From Goleter apudmare HA4340-LM2 (GTDB taxonomy: Bacteria > Cyanobacteriota > Cyanobacteriia > Cyanobacteriales > Nostocaceae): a stretch of DNA of 64,000 nucleotides. Positions 28,795 through 37,883 of this stretch are shown here, one piece after another. Location: assembly GCA_019359495.1 (NCBI GenBank), contig JAHHHF010000085.1:56247-120246 (forward strand). Reading direction: 5' to 3'. A program made the translations under genes and the position numbers. Within the stretch, counting starts at the first letter, position 1. Every line of letters begins with the position of its first letter. The notes under the pieces were generated by a model. It saw nothing but the letters and a program-made list of their open reading frames with translations. It was not told the origin of the DNA and ran no database searches.

Positions 28795-28868
28795 GGGGCT
28801 GTAGCTCAGTTGGATAGAGCGAGCGCCTCCTAAGCGCTAGGCCGTGCGTTCGATCCGCACCAGTCCCG
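28795..28868 (+). tRNA. tRNA-Arg (anticodon CCU)
   Basis: 74 nt cloverleaf: acceptor GGGGCTG / CAGTCCC with one G-U pair, D-arm with GTAGCTCAGTTGG, anticodon stem AGCGC/GCGCT around CTCCTAA (anticodon CCT), T-arm with GTTCGATC. G73 is the discriminator and the CCA tail is not encoded. A partial copy of its 3' half lies at 29211-29231. Confidence 0.97.
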
Positions 28869-29475
28869 TAATTAAATACCTGTTACCTTGTTATGTAGAT
28901 GTTTCAGGTATTTATGATTTTGCTCGTAGTCAGCCATTTATCGCTTTTCGCAAGCACTAAAGTGCCTACTACAAGCTTAAATTTATGTCTTGACTGCGAC
29001 ACTTGCGTTAGTCCTGATTGCCTGATCTTTAAGCACCATTGAAATTTTCTAAGCTTGATACTAGGAAATTTCAGGTTTAGTGCATTTATACTAATTGACT
29101 TTTTGGATGGTATGTATGTTGATTGTTATTGGATAAGTTGTCTGAGTATTTTGTGAAAAACTCCTGGTCAGAAGGTAAAGAATATGAAAAGAGTATGTGT
29201 AGTAATCTGACTAAGCGCTAGATTGTGCGTTTTTACCTTGAGCGCAATTCATGTATGAAGTACTAGAAGTTTTTGCTGAATCTTCCAGTAGCGTGTACTA
29301 TGGTGCATCAATAAGTGGATGCTAAGAGTTGTAAAACGCCATTCAGCGCATTTTGAGGACAAAATCTCTCATATCAATATTGGGATAAATTTTTCGGAAC
29401 TCTGTTAGTCTACATAATTATTGTTTTTCTTCTTTTAGAGAAAAAGCCGTTATCAGCAGATGAAGTAGTAGAGCC
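28869..29475. other. Intergenic region with partial tRNA-Arg copy
   Basis: 607 bp, no gene seen. 29211-29231 matches 28830-28850 of tRNA-Arg(CCU) at 18 of 21 positions and is the only notable structure. Confidence 0.5.
29211..29231 (+). repeat. Partial copy of tRNA-Arg anticodon-to-T-arm segment
   Basis: CTAAGCGCTAG (29211-29221) is identical to 28830-28840, then a three-base mismatch (ATT for GCC), then GTGCGTT identical again. It may be an old attachment-site scar of an element that used the tRNA as target, or chance. Confidence 0.45.
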
Positions 29476-30051
29476 TTGAATAAGCTATTTTTCACAGGTA
29501 AACCTTTTCAGTTTATGGCTTTGGCCTTACCAGTGCTTATTTGGTGGGGATACGAGGAGGTGAAAACCCAACTTGTACAACCACAAGCAGTGTTAGTTTT
29601 GGGTGGTTCGACAAAAAAATTGGAGCGAGAAAAGTTTACAGCAGATTTTGCTCGTAAGCACCCAGATTTACCGATTTGGATTTCTGGTGGCAGCCCACCT
29701 AGGTACACTCAAAAAGTCTTTGCAAAAGCTGGCGTTGATCCCAAGCGTTTACACATGGACTATGAGGCTGTAGATACTGTGACAAACTTTACTACGCTAG
29801 TAGATGATTTGCAAGCTCGTGGCATCAAGAGCGTTTATTTAATTACCTCTGACTTCCATATGCGTCGTGCGGCGATCGTCGGCGATATTGTTTTGGGTAG
29901 TCGAGGAATTAAGTTCAAAACGGTGTCAGTTCCTTCAGAAACGCCGTCTGAACCAATTGAAAAATCTCTCCGTGATGGGGCTAGAGCTATTGTTTGGTTA
30001 GCAACTGGTTATACAGGTGCAGATGGTGAGGGAGGAAAACAGAGGCGGTGA
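29476..30051 (+). CDS. YdcF-like DUF218 family protein
   Basis: 191 residues from TTG 29476, as no in-frame ATG or ribosome site fits better. An N-terminal hydrophobic segment (FQFMALALPVLIWWGY, ~12-27) anchors the protein. The DUF218 domain follows: AVLVLGGSTKKLEREKF, LPIWISGGSP, DTVTNFTTLVDDL and SVYLITSDFHMRRA. The domain is linked with cell-envelope and vancomycin-resistance (SanA-like) proteins and probably faces the periplasm; its reaction is unknown. It stands alone and converges on the DUF2288 gene. Confidence 0.82.
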   Translation: MNKLFFTGKPFQFMALALPVLIWWGYEEVKTQLVQPQAVLVLGGSTKKLEREKFTADFARKHPDLPIWISGGSPPRYTQKVFAKAGVDPKRLHMDYEAVDTVTNFTTLVDDLQARGIKSVYLITSDFHMRRAAIVGDIVLGSRGIKFKTVSVPSETPSEPIEKSLRDGARAIVWLATGYTGADGEGGKQRR

Positions 30052-30062
30052 ATTATATTTAG

Positions 30063-30359
30063 CTAATCGCTATTCTTTGCTTGTACTAGAACATATGGCT
30101 GGACGATCAGGGTGCAAAACCACTTTTGAGGTTGATCTTTCCATTCCCCCAACTGTGTTTCTGAGGGTTTAGTAATCAATTGCTGATCAATCCATTGTTG
30201 TACTTGAGAAACTTGATCACCAGCGATCGCCACACCTACATCTAATAAATTTAGCTCCCCTGTCACCAAAATTACTGCATCCCTTTCGAGATGAGGAATT
30301 AGCCATTCCCACTCTGCTTCATCGAGGTTTTCTGCTAATTCTGCTCTTAAATCTGACAT
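30063..30359 (-). CDS. DUF2288 family protein
   Basis: 98 residues, soluble. LRAELAENLDEAEWEWLIPHLERDAVILV, then LNLLDVGVAIAGDQVSQVQQWIDQQLI and a C-terminal stretch EWKDQPQKWFCTLIVQPYVLVQ match this short cyanobacterial/proteobacterial family of unknown function. It lies 54 bp downstream of the AI-2E-type permease on the same strand and may be co-transcribed. Confidence 0.8.
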   Translation of the reverse strand: MSDLRAELAENLDEAEWEWLIPHLERDAVILVTGELNLLDVGVAIAGDQVSQVQQWIDQQLITKPSETQLGEWKDQPQKWFCTLIVQPYVLVQAKNSD

Positions 30360-30413
30360 AACTCCCCTGATTCCAACTACAAACTACAAATGATTTTGAA
30401 CTTTGAAACTTAA

Positions 30414-31451
30414 CTAAACCTCTGCTTTCATTTCCTGAATTTCAAACAAAGATACAATAACTCCAGCAATAGGAATAGAGATAAAAACACCAAGCAATCC
30501 AGCCACTCTAGCACCAACTAGTAAAGCAAAGAATATGACTACAGGATTAAGATTGAGCGCTCCTTGCATAATTCTAGGGGCGATTAAATTGTCTTGTATT
30601 TGCTGGAGTATAATACAAGCGATAAACACTTTTAATGCTAACCACACATTCTGAGATAAGACAATTACAGTAACAGCACTCACTGCTAGTGTGGCTCCTA
30701 TGCCGGGAATTACATCAAGCAACCCAACTATCACTGATAATATTAAGGCAAAAGGTACTTGCAATACTAAAAAAACGATTAGAGTTGAAGTTGTTAAAAA
30801 TAAAGTTAATAATAACTGGCCTCGGAAAAAGCCTAAAAAACTCCGCCTAATGATACTAGTAAATCTAAGACGGCGATGTTCCGGAACAATTCTAATGATC
30901 AAGTTCCAGAGCTTTTCGCCATCTAAAAGCATAAAAAAAGCTACAACTGCAATCAATATAAAAGTCACAAAATTTGTCAGAAATTGTTGCAAAATAGCCA
31001 AGCTAGTTACTAGAGTTGATACGGCTTGATTCCGCAATTGTTCTTCAATTACACTTAAATCTATTTGGAGATTCCGGTTCCGAAGAAACTCTTCGATTGC
31101 TTGTAATAAAGGTGCTAAAGAAGTTAAAAATTTAGATATACTATCGATTAATTGCTGTCCTTGAGATAAGACTGCCAAACCCACAGTGATCAGCAAACCT
31201 CCCAGCACTACAATACTCAGCAAAAAAACTACAACAACTGCTACACCGTGGGGTAAAAAACGGCACAGCCACTCTACAGGGTAGCTGAGTAAAAAAGCCA
31301 AAATAGCGGCAAATGTAAAAATCACAATGACTGCTGTAAAGTAGTCTAAAAGCAGTACAATCGCCCAACCGGAAGCAACTAAGAGCAAAAAGCGGACTAG
31401 TGCTAAATTATTTAATTTTTCCCAAATAGTTTTGGCTTCTAAGCCGCTCAT
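30414..31451 (-). CDS. AI-2E family transporter (PerM/YdiK-like)
   Basis: 345 residues, about seven to eight membrane segments arranged as two N-terminal, a long helical loop (~95-160) and a C-terminal block with VGLLDVIPGIGATLAV and LQQIQDNLIAPRIMQGALNLNPVV, the family signature. Proposed roles range from autoinducer-2 export to sodium/proton exchange; the substrate here is unknown. The start MSGLEAKTIWEKL is the first ATG. It lies 60 bp downstream of plsC and may be read through from the lipid operon. Confidence 0.9.
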   Translation of the reverse strand: MSGLEAKTIWEKLNNLALVRFLLLVASGWAIVLLLDYFTAVIVIFTFAAILAFLLSYPVEWLCRFLPHGVAVVVVFLLSIVVLGGLLITVGLAVLSQGQQLIDSISKFLTSLAPLLQAIEEFLRNRNLQIDLSVIEEQLRNQAVSTLVTSLAILQQFLTNFVTFILIAVVAFFMLLDGEKLWNLIIRIVPEHRRLRFTSIIRRSFLGFFRGQLLLTLFLTTSTLIVFLVLQVPFALILSVIVGLLDVIPGIGATLAVSAVTVIVLSQNVWLALKVFIACIILQQIQDNLIAPRIMQGALNLNPVVIFFALLVGARVAGLLGVFISIPIAGVIVSLFEIQEMKAEV

Positions 31452-31511
31452 AATTAATTCGTAATTAAACTTACAGGTATCAAAAGGCGCTCACTTCCCT
31501 CTTTTGGAGAA

Positions 31512-32150
31512 TCAACGCCCTAGATCATGCATTTCATTAATTATCGTTGCACACTTGAGGGTCAAATTTTGTAATTCTTCTTTGTGAGTGGAACTAGGCG
31601 CATCAATCAACTTACCAATCCTTACAGTAATAGGAACGGCACGGGGTATGGCAGAGCCTTTTTGTAAAATTCCCTCACTACCCCAAACACTCACTGGTAA
31701 TATCGGCGCTTTTGCCTTTGCTGCTAGCAATAGTGCGCCTCTTTTAGGGTCTGTAATCTTACCATCTGGGGTGCGAGTCCCTTCCAAAAACACACCCACA
31801 GCCCAACCATTTTCAATACATTCTAAGGCGGAACGAATAGCAGTGCGATCGGCGGTGCCTCGACTGACTGGGTAAGCACCGTACAACTTGATCACCTGTG
31901 CCAAAATCGGGACACCAAACAATTCTTCCTTGGCCATGTAAGCCACCGGACGACGTACACAATTGGAAACGATTGGCGGATCAAAGTAACTAGCGTGATT
32001 GCTGACGACCACTAGAGGCCCGGATTGAGGGACATTTTCCGCACCGTGAATCTGAATCCGAAAGTAAGTATGCAGCATTGGGCTGACAACTGACCACTTA
32101 AAGGCATGGTAAAGGGCCAGACTGATCAATGGTTCACGGCTTTTGATCAT
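31512..32150 (-). CDS. plsC: 1-acyl-sn-glycerol-3-phosphate acyltransferase
   Basis: 212 residues from the ATG at 32150 (MIKSREPLISLALY); the longer frame from 32216 begins with a Pro/Cys-rich peptide unlike the family. It has NHASYFD (HX4D catalytic motif), the glycerophosphate-binding FLEGTRTPDG (the EGT motif) and LLAAKAKAPILPV. It makes phosphatidic acid from lysophosphatidic acid at the membrane. It is the last gene of the lipid cluster after fabD, consistent with plsX supplying acyl-phosphate upstream. Confidence 0.92.
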   Translation of the reverse strand: MIKSREPLISLALYHAFKWSVVSPMLHTYFRIQIHGAENVPQSGPLVVVSNHASYFDPPIVSNCVRRPVAYMAKEELFGVPILAQVIKLYGAYPVSRGTADRTAIRSALECIENGWAVGVFLEGTRTPDGKITDPKRGALLLAAKAKAPILPVSVWGSEGILQKGSAIPRAVPITVRIGKLIDAPSSTHKEELQNLTLKCATIINEMHDLGR

Positions 32151-32251
32151 AAAGGAAGGAGGGGGGAGAGTGGAGGAGATGAGGGGGATGGGGGATATGG
32201 GGCAAAGACATAGCAATGCTATGTCTGTACAAATGCCTCATGCCCCATTTC

Positions 32252-33133
32252 CTAAATCGGTAACTCAGCAGCAGTACGGACGTTTTCTAAGATTAGATCA
32301 GGGACAGTACGTTTAATCAAACCGGTTAGCACATTACCAGGGCCAATCTCCACAACTCGCCCAATGCCATTGGCTGGCAATTGTAAAGAAATTTCTCGCC
32401 ATCTTACGGAACCAGTCATTTGCTTGATTAGGCGTTGCTTTAACACCTCAGCATCAACTGATGGAGTTGGTTCTACGTTAGATAGTACTGGGATGACAGC
32501 TGGTTGAAATTGCACGGATTCCAAAACATCTTGAAATTCCTGTGCTGCTGCTGCTACTAGGGGTGAATGGAATGCGCCAGAAACCTTTAAGGGGATAGCA
32601 CGCTTAGACTTGACTTGAGACATCACGGCTTGTACAGCCTCGGTTGTGCCGGAAATAATCGCCTGTGCAGGACTGTTATCATTTGCTAGCACTACATCAG
32701 GTGTTTGAGCAATGACTGCTTCCAATTGGTCGCGGTCAAAATTCATCAATGCGGCCATCATCCCACCTGCGGCGCTATCCATTAGTTCTGCTCGACGCTT
32801 CACCAATTGCAGCCCCGCAGACCACTCAAAAACACCAGCAATATAAAGGGCGATGTATTCTCCCAAGCTATGACCAGCAACTAAATCTGGTTGGTGTCCT
32901 CGTTCCCGGATCAGGTCAGCGAGAATAGTTTCTACTACATAAAGACTGGGTTGGGTGTAAAGGGTGCGTGATAATTGTTCGCCATCGCTTTGAGAAATTT
33001 CTGTAATAGACCAGCCCAAAATTGACTCTGCTTGGGAAAATTTATCCTGAGCAGAGGGTATATCTAATAAATCTATTCCCATTCCTGTTACTTGAGAACC
33101 TTGTCCGGGAAACACCCATGCAGTTTTAGTCAT
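32252..33133 (-). CDS. fabD: Malonyl-CoA:ACP transacylase
   Basis: 293 residues. The nucleophile motif GHSLGE (Ser89), the substrate-binding FPGQGSQ near the N-terminus, and the catalytic His in SGAFHSPL (His189) are all seen. It loads malonyl groups onto ACP for fatty acid elongation. It is located between fabH and plsC on the same strand. Its ATG lies inside a heptad repeat array (33131-33187). Confidence 0.96.
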   Translation of the reverse strand: MTKTAWVFPGQGSQVTGMGIDLLDIPSAQDKFSQAESILGWSITEISQSDGEQLSRTLYTQPSLYVVETILADLIRERGHQPDLVAGHSLGEYIALYIAGVFEWSAGLQLVKRRAELMDSAAGGMMAALMNFDRDQLEAVIAQTPDVVLANDNSPAQAIISGTTEAVQAVMSQVKSKRAIPLKVSGAFHSPLVAAAAQEFQDVLESVQFQPAVIPVLSNVEPTPSVDAEVLKQRLIKQMTGSVRWREISLQLPANGIGRVVEIGPGNVLTGLIKRTVPDLILENVRTAAELPI

Positions 33134-33187
33134 TGGTCGTTGGTCGTTGGTCGTTGGTCATTTGTTGTTTGTCATTTGTTATTCGTC
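33131..33187. repeat. Heptanucleotide repeat array at fabD start
   Basis: Eight 7-bp units of TTGGTCG, TTGGTCA and TTTGTCA type; on the minus strand the repeat contains the fabD ATG (CCAATGA unit). Same family as 22013-22062. Confidence 0.8.
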
Positions 33188-33227
33188 CTTAACAAAGAAC
33201 AAATGACTAATAACAAGGAACAAAATA

Positions 33228-34220
33228 CTATCTTCCCCATTGGAAAATTGCTGCACCCCAGGTGAGTCCGGCGCCAAAGCCGGATGCGGCGATGGTGTCA
33301 TGGGGTTGAATTTTGCCTTGCCGCACTGCTTCATCTAAGGCGATGGGGATGGAGGCGGCGGAGGTGTTGCCATAATTGGCGAGATTACTAATAACTTTAT
33401 GTTGGGGAATATTTAGGCGTTGAGCAACGGCATCGAGAATCCGTTGATTGGCTTGATGTAAAAGTAGCCAATCTAGTTGTTCAACGCTGAGATGAGCTTG
33501 AAATAGGGCTTTGTCGATGACTTCTGGGACTTTTTGGACGGCAAAGCGATAGACTTCCTTGCCGTTCATGGTAATTGGTTGATAAGCGCCTTGAGCGATG
33601 TTGACACCTGGGAGTAGTTCTTGGGAAGAGGCTTTGTAGGCAAGATTGAGGTAGTGGTTTTGAGTGCCATCACTATGAAGTGTAAATCCCAATAGGCGAT
33701 CGCTCTCATTAGCTTGCAATACTACTGCTCCAGCGCCATCGCCGAATAGTACACAAGTGCGTCGGTCTTGCCAATCTACCCAGCGAGAGAGGATATCTGC
33801 TCCGATCAACAGTACATTTTGGTAAACACCTGTTCTGATGTACTGGGCAGCCGTCACAAGTCCAAACACGAAGCCAGAGCAGGCAGCTGTCAAGTCAAAG
33901 GCTACGGCTTTGGTCGCTCCCAATTGGGCCTGAATTTGACAAGCACTACCAAATAAGTCATCTGGGGTAGAGGTTGCCAAAAGAATTAAATCCAGGTCTG
34001 CTGGTGTGATTCCTGCTGCTGCTATTGCTTGATGGCTGGCAGATGTGGCCAGTGCAGCCAAAGAATCAGTCGGCAGTGCCAAGCGCCTTTGACGAATTCC
34101 TGTCCTCGTTGCTATCCACTCATCTGATGTTTCCACTAGCGCACTCAGCGCCTGGTTATCGAGGGAGGTTTCTGGTAATGCCGAACCACTCCCGGTAATT
34201 GCTATGCCTAAATTATGCAC
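33228..34220 (-). CDS. fabH: Beta-ketoacyl-ACP synthase III
   Basis: 330 residues from GTG 34220, which is preceded by GGGAG at a proper distance; the longer frame from 34340 adds 40 non-conserved residues. This start puts the catalytic Cys (DLTAACSGFVFG) at residue 114, close to Cys112 of E. coli FabH. His in LLLHQANQRIL and Asn in NYGNTSAAS complete the triad. It condenses acetyl-CoA with malonyl-ACP to start fatty acid synthesis. It follows plsX (34337-35356) on the same strand. Confidence 0.94.
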   Translation of the reverse strand: MHNLGIAITGSGSALPETSLDNQALSALVETSDEWIATRTGIRQRRLALPTDSLAALATSASHQAIAAAGITPADLDLILLATSTPDDLFGSACQIQAQLGATKAVAFDLTAACSGFVFGLVTAAQYIRTGVYQNVLLIGADILSRWVDWQDRRTCVLFGDGAGAVVLQANESDRLLGFTLHSDGTQNHYLNLAYKASSQELLPGVNIAQGAYQPITMNGKEVYRFAVQKVPEVIDKALFQAHLSVEQLDWLLLHQANQRILDAVAQRLNIPQHKVISNLANYGNTSAASIPIALDEAVRQGKIQPHDTIAASGFGAGLTWGAAIFQWGR

Positions 34221-34336
34221 TCCTACTCTCCCAAGCTCGCAGCATTTTGTCTTTTGTCTGCTATTTCTGTCTTTTGCCCTTCGTCCTTGCAAATGACAAA
34301 TAGACGAATGACAAATGACTGAATAATTAACCGCCC

Positions 34337-35356
34337 TCACTCACTCTGTAGGGTTTGATATTGGGATTGGATGCGTTGCAGAACTTGGTTATCTACAGCT
34401 TCTTTTGCCATGCGAATGGCATTAAAAATAGAAGGCGCTTGTGAGCTACCGTGACCGATAAAACAAATCCCGGCTACTCCTAAAAGCAAGGCACCGCCAT
34501 GTTCCGCGTGATCCATTCTTTGCTTAATTCGCTTCAGGTTGGGTTTTAAAAGGGCTGTGCCAATTTGACCATGCAATCCTTGGGGTAATTCTTCACGCAG
34601 GATTTGCAGAATCACCTCTCCCACTGCTTCGGCGAATTTTAACAACACGTTGCCTACAAAGCCATCGCAAACAATCACATCAAAGTTACCAGAAAGCACA
34701 TCACGCCCTTCAGCATTCCCAATAAAAGCAATTTGGGAATTTTCACGTAGTAGTTGATGAGCGCGGACTGCGGCGTCATTGCCTTTAGAATCTTCTTCAC
34801 CAATATTCAACAAGCCAACTTTAGGTTCATTAGTGCCCAGAACATATTGGCTGTAAACCGATCCCATGATGGCAAACTGCTCTAAAAACTTAGGACGGCA
34901 GTCTACATTCGCACCGACATCAAGTATCAGCACTGGCTTGCCTGCGACAATTGTAGGGAATACTGCCCCAATTGCGGGGCGGTCTATTCCCGGCAACCTG
35001 CCTAAGCGGAGTAAAGCCGATGCCATTGCTGCACCAGAGTGACCGGCAGAAAATACCGCATCTGCTTGTTGCTGCTTGACTAGATCCATTGCCACGTTGA
35101 TGGAAGCTTTGGGTTTACGCCGAATGGCGGTTAAAGGCTCCTCATCCATTGCGATCGCCTCCTTTGCAGGAACGATCTCCAGCTGCGCCAGATTGGTTTT
35201 TGGTGGCAGGGCAGCTTCAATTTGTTGGGGATCTCCAACCAACAATACTTTTACACCCAATTCTTCCCGTGCCCGCAGTGCGCCAGCAACGATTTCACCG
35301 GGTGCGTGATCCCCTCCCATTGCGTCAATTGCGATCCGTACGCAAGTCGATCCCAT
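34337..35356 (-). CDS. plsX: Phosphate acyltransferase PlsX
   Basis: 339 residues. IAIDAMGGDHAPGEIVAGAL at the N-terminus, SAGHSGAAMASAL, LDVGANVDCRP and FVGNVLLKFAEAVGE are PlsX hallmarks. It converts acyl-ACP to acyl-phosphate, the donor for PlsY. It is the first of plsX-fabH-fabD-plsC, an arrangement conserved in bacteria. Confidence 0.96.
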   Translation of the reverse strand: MGSTCVRIAIDAMGGDHAPGEIVAGALRAREELGVKVLLVGDPQQIEAALPPKTNLAQLEIVPAKEAIAMDEEPLTAIRRKPKASINVAMDLVKQQQADAVFSAGHSGAAMASALLRLGRLPGIDRPAIGAVFPTIVAGKPVLILDVGANVDCRPKFLEQFAIMGSVYSQYVLGTNEPKVGLLNIGEEDSKGNDAAVRAHQLLRENSQIAFIGNAEGRDVLSGNFDVIVCDGFVGNVLLKFAEAVGEVILQILREELPQGLHGQIGTALLKPNLKRIKQRMDHAEHGGALLLGVAGICFIGHGSSQAPSIFNAIRMAKEAVDNQVLQRIQSQYQTLQSE

Positions 35357-35499
35357 TGCTTAGAGCTTCTAGAAACCTTACAAATTTTACCAGATGGCTT
35401 TACCGAAAAATCGGAAGTTTGAGAAACAGGGAATAGGCAATAGGCAATAGAAAAAACTCTTAACCAATGCCCCATGCTCAATGCCTAATGCCCCATACC
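35357..35499. repeat. Intergenic short-repeat region (CCCCAAT-like units)
   Basis: The gap between plsX and pepA is rich in AATGCCCCAT, CAATGCCTAATG and AATAGGCAATAGG strings, degenerate 7-bp tandem repeats of another family than the TTGGTCA type. No gene. Confidence 0.55.
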
Positions 35500-36981
35500 C
35501 TATTCAACTGGACTTAATACCCAGTTAACTAGAGTCCGGACGCCGAAGCCAGTTGCTCCTACTCCGTTGTAGCCGTTTTCTTTATCTGCCCACACTGGGC
35601 CAGCTATATCTAAGTGTGCCCAAGGTGTTTCTTTGACGAACTGTTTCAGGAAAAGAGCAGCTGTAATCGAACCACCAGCGCGTGGGCCAGTATTTTTCAT
35701 GTCGGCGATGCCAGATTTAAGTCCTTCAAAATATTTCTCTTCCATAGGCATCCGCCAAATTTTTTCCCCTGAGCCTTCCGCAGCTGTTTCTAACTGGGAA
35801 GCTACAGCATCATCGGGGGTAAATAAGCCAGCCATATCGTCACCCAAGGCGACGACACAAGCACCTGTTAGGGTGGCTAAATCAACGATCGCATCTAAGC
35901 CTAATTTGTCGGCAAATACTAAGGCATCTGCCAGGGTTAAACGTCCTTCAGCGTCAGTGTTGTTGACTTCGATGGTTTTGCCATTGGATGCCTTAAGAAT
36001 ATCTCCTGGGTGCATAGCATGACCGCTAATCATGTTTTCGGTGGCGGCGGAGATAAAATGAACTTCAGCATCAGGTTTAATTTGGGCGATCGCTTTGGCT
36101 GCACCCAAGGTAGCGGCTGCACCACCCATATCAATTTTCATAGTTTCGATGCCGCTACCAGCACCTTTGATATTTAGTCCACCGGAATCGAAGGTTAAAC
36201 CCTTACCAATAATTGCCAGTTTGCGTGTGGGTGTACCTTCTGGCTTGTAGATGAGGTGAATGAATTTTGGGGGTAAGTCAGAAGCTTGGGCGACTCCCAA
36301 AAATGCACCCATGCCCAATTTCTCGCAGTCTTCCCGTTCTAGGATGGTTACTTGTATACCGTGTTCTTTAGCGATCGCTTGGGCGGTTTCGGCTAAGGTA
36401 ATCGGTGTGACTTCATTGGCTGGTGCGGCTACCAACTGCCGAGCCAAAATTACTCCCGAAACGATTTGATTGGCGCGAGTAATGGCGGCTTCTTGTCCAG
36501 GCAATCCCAGTAAATCTACGGTCTCTACTTGTGACCCTTTATCTTCTGGCTCTGACTTAAAGCGAATATCTTGGTAGAGGGCTAATTCTACACCTTCAGC
36601 GATCACTTGGGCGGTGGCTGCGGGTTCGTTATTCCACAAGGGAAAACTAATTGCCAGAATTTTGCTCTTTTGCTTTTTGGCTACCCTAGCCACAGTAGCC
36701 GCCGCCCGTCGTAGGGTATCTAGTTTGAGTACTTCGGCTTTTCCTAAGCCCACTACAATAATTTTTTTGACTGGGCTACCAGTAGCCACCCTAGTAAAGA
36801 TGGTGCTATTGGCTTTCCCTTTAAATTCCTCTTCGGCAATCAGTTCTTTTAAGACACCAGCCAACTTACTATCAAAAGTCGCCAGTTCGCCAGTTAACTC
36901 TACAGCGTCTTCAAATAATCCAATTGCTAACGTATCCCCTGCCCACTCTAAAAGAGGCGTATCACTCGGTCGAATCACCAT
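35500..36981 (-). CDS. pepA: Leucyl aminopeptidase (M17)
   Basis: 493 residues from the ATG at 36981 (MVIRPSDTP); the extension to 37107 is not family-like. The M17 signature NTDAEGRL is present, with metal-binding regions [15 protein letters not shown] and DMGGAA (Asp/Glu/Lys ligands). It removes N-terminal residues in peptide turnover; some homologues also bind DNA. It lies upstream of plsX on the same strand, separated by the repeat region. Confidence 0.93.
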   Translation of the reverse strand: MVIRPSDTPLLEWAGDTLAIGLFEDAVELTGELATFDSKLAGVLKELIAEEEFKGKANSTIFTRVATGSPVKKIIVVGLGKAEVLKLDTLRRAAATVARVAKKQKSKILAISFPLWNNEPAATAQVIAEGVELALYQDIRFKSEPEDKGSQVETVDLLGLPGQEAAITRANQIVSGVILARQLVAAPANEVTPITLAETAQAIAKEHGIQVTILEREDCEKLGMGAFLGVAQASDLPPKFIHLIYKPEGTPTRKLAIIGKGLTFDSGGLNIKGAGSGIETMKIDMGGAAATLGAAKAIAQIKPDAEVHFISAATENMISGHAMHPGDILKASNGKTIEVNNTDAEGRLTLADALVFADKLGLDAIVDLATLTGACVVALGDDMAGLFTPDDAVASQLETAAEGSGEKIWRMPMEEKYFEGLKSGIADMKNTGPRAGGSITAALFLKQFVKETPWAHLDIAGPVWADKENGYNGVGATGFGVRTLVNWVLSPVE

Positions 36982-37127
36982 TTTTTTATTTTGTGTAAAT
37001 CTTCTTGTACCAGTATTGCTTAAAATTCTTTTTTCATGCATGGGGCATTGATGATGCACCCAACTCTCTACAGTCGCCGGAGGCAAAGTTTGCCTGTCTA
37101 GGCACAAATTCCATTCGCTGGGGCACT

Positions 37128-37465
37128 TTGCCAGAAATCGAAGCTGCTATCACACAACTACCAGACAACAATATTCGTCAACTGGCTGCTTGGTTAGAAG
37201 AATATTTGGGAGCATCCCAATTTTGCAAAAATAAAATTTGTAGTGGGAGCATCTTGCTCCCTAATGTCCAGGAAGCGGGCTAGAGAGCCATCACTACAAA
37301 AAAATAAATTTACACATTTGCGATGCTCCCGAATATTTAGAACAAATATGGGATCAGCAAATCGTAGCCGACTTGACATCAGGAAAACAAAATAAGTTAA
37401 TTGCTAAAGCTGAAGCTGATATTGCAGCAAACAGGGTACGAGATATTGATGAAATTGTTTACTAG
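37128..37465 (+). pseudogene. Small antitoxin-like gene split by a MITE
   Basis: The frame [28 protein letters not shown] is interrupted at 37208 and resumes after 37338 as EQIWDQQIVADLTSGKQNK, LIAKAEADIAANRVRDIDEIVY. Removing the insert plus one 8-bp duplicate gives exactly 207 bp, an in-frame 68-residue protein starting at TTG 37128. The composition resembles short cyanobacterial proteins that often precede RelE/ParE-type toxins, from memory; no toxin gene is next to it here. Confidence 0.7.
37208..37330. mobile_element. MITE, 123 bp, with 8-bp target duplication
   Basis: The ends GGGAGCATC and GATGCTCCC form the core of ~28-bp imperfect terminal inverted repeats. GAATATTT is repeated directly on both sides (37200-37207 and 37331-37338). 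An internal palindrome GGGAGCATCTTGCTCCC-type sits at 37245-37261. No transposase. It disrupts a small gene. Confidence 0.9.
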
Positions 37466-37883
37466 AAGATGTAAAACAGCAGGCTAGAGAAGCATATCAT
37501 CAATCATTTGTGAGCAACAGCGATCGCCTGTCTTTGCCATTTATCTTTGAAATCACTCTCTTCATCACTTCATCAAGAAAACATCAAAAATTGATTTAAA
37601 TCGGCAAAATAGCAGATTGCTTTATCATTTCTTTAAAATACTGACTCAAAATGCCAAATTACTGATTCATTTTGCTTGTTTGCTTACTCATTTCAGTAGA
37701 ATTAGCAAGCAAAAAGGCTGATTGCTTTCTCAAACTGCGGTTTGCTTACTCATTTCAGTAGATTCAACAAACAAAAAGGCTGATTGCTTTCTCATTTGGG
37801 TAGATTCCGCAAGCAAAAAGGTATATTGCTTTCTCATTTCAGTATTTCACGCAAGCAAAAGAGCAATCTTTATTCCCAATGCC
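37466..37883. other. Intergenic region with a ~42-bp tandem repeat
   Basis: Apart from the tandem repeat (37672-37866), nothing coding is seen. The upstream part has one HIP1 site. Confidence 0.5.
37672..37866. repeat. Tandem repeat, ~42-bp units
   Basis: Four to five imperfect units of the type TTGCTTTCTCATTTCAGTAG followed by ATTCCGCAAGCAAAAAGGC. Plus-strand translation gives 14-residue repeats (CFLISVDSASKK), but no start or ribosome site supports a gene; 42 is a multiple of three, which keeps frames open. Confidence 0.85.
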
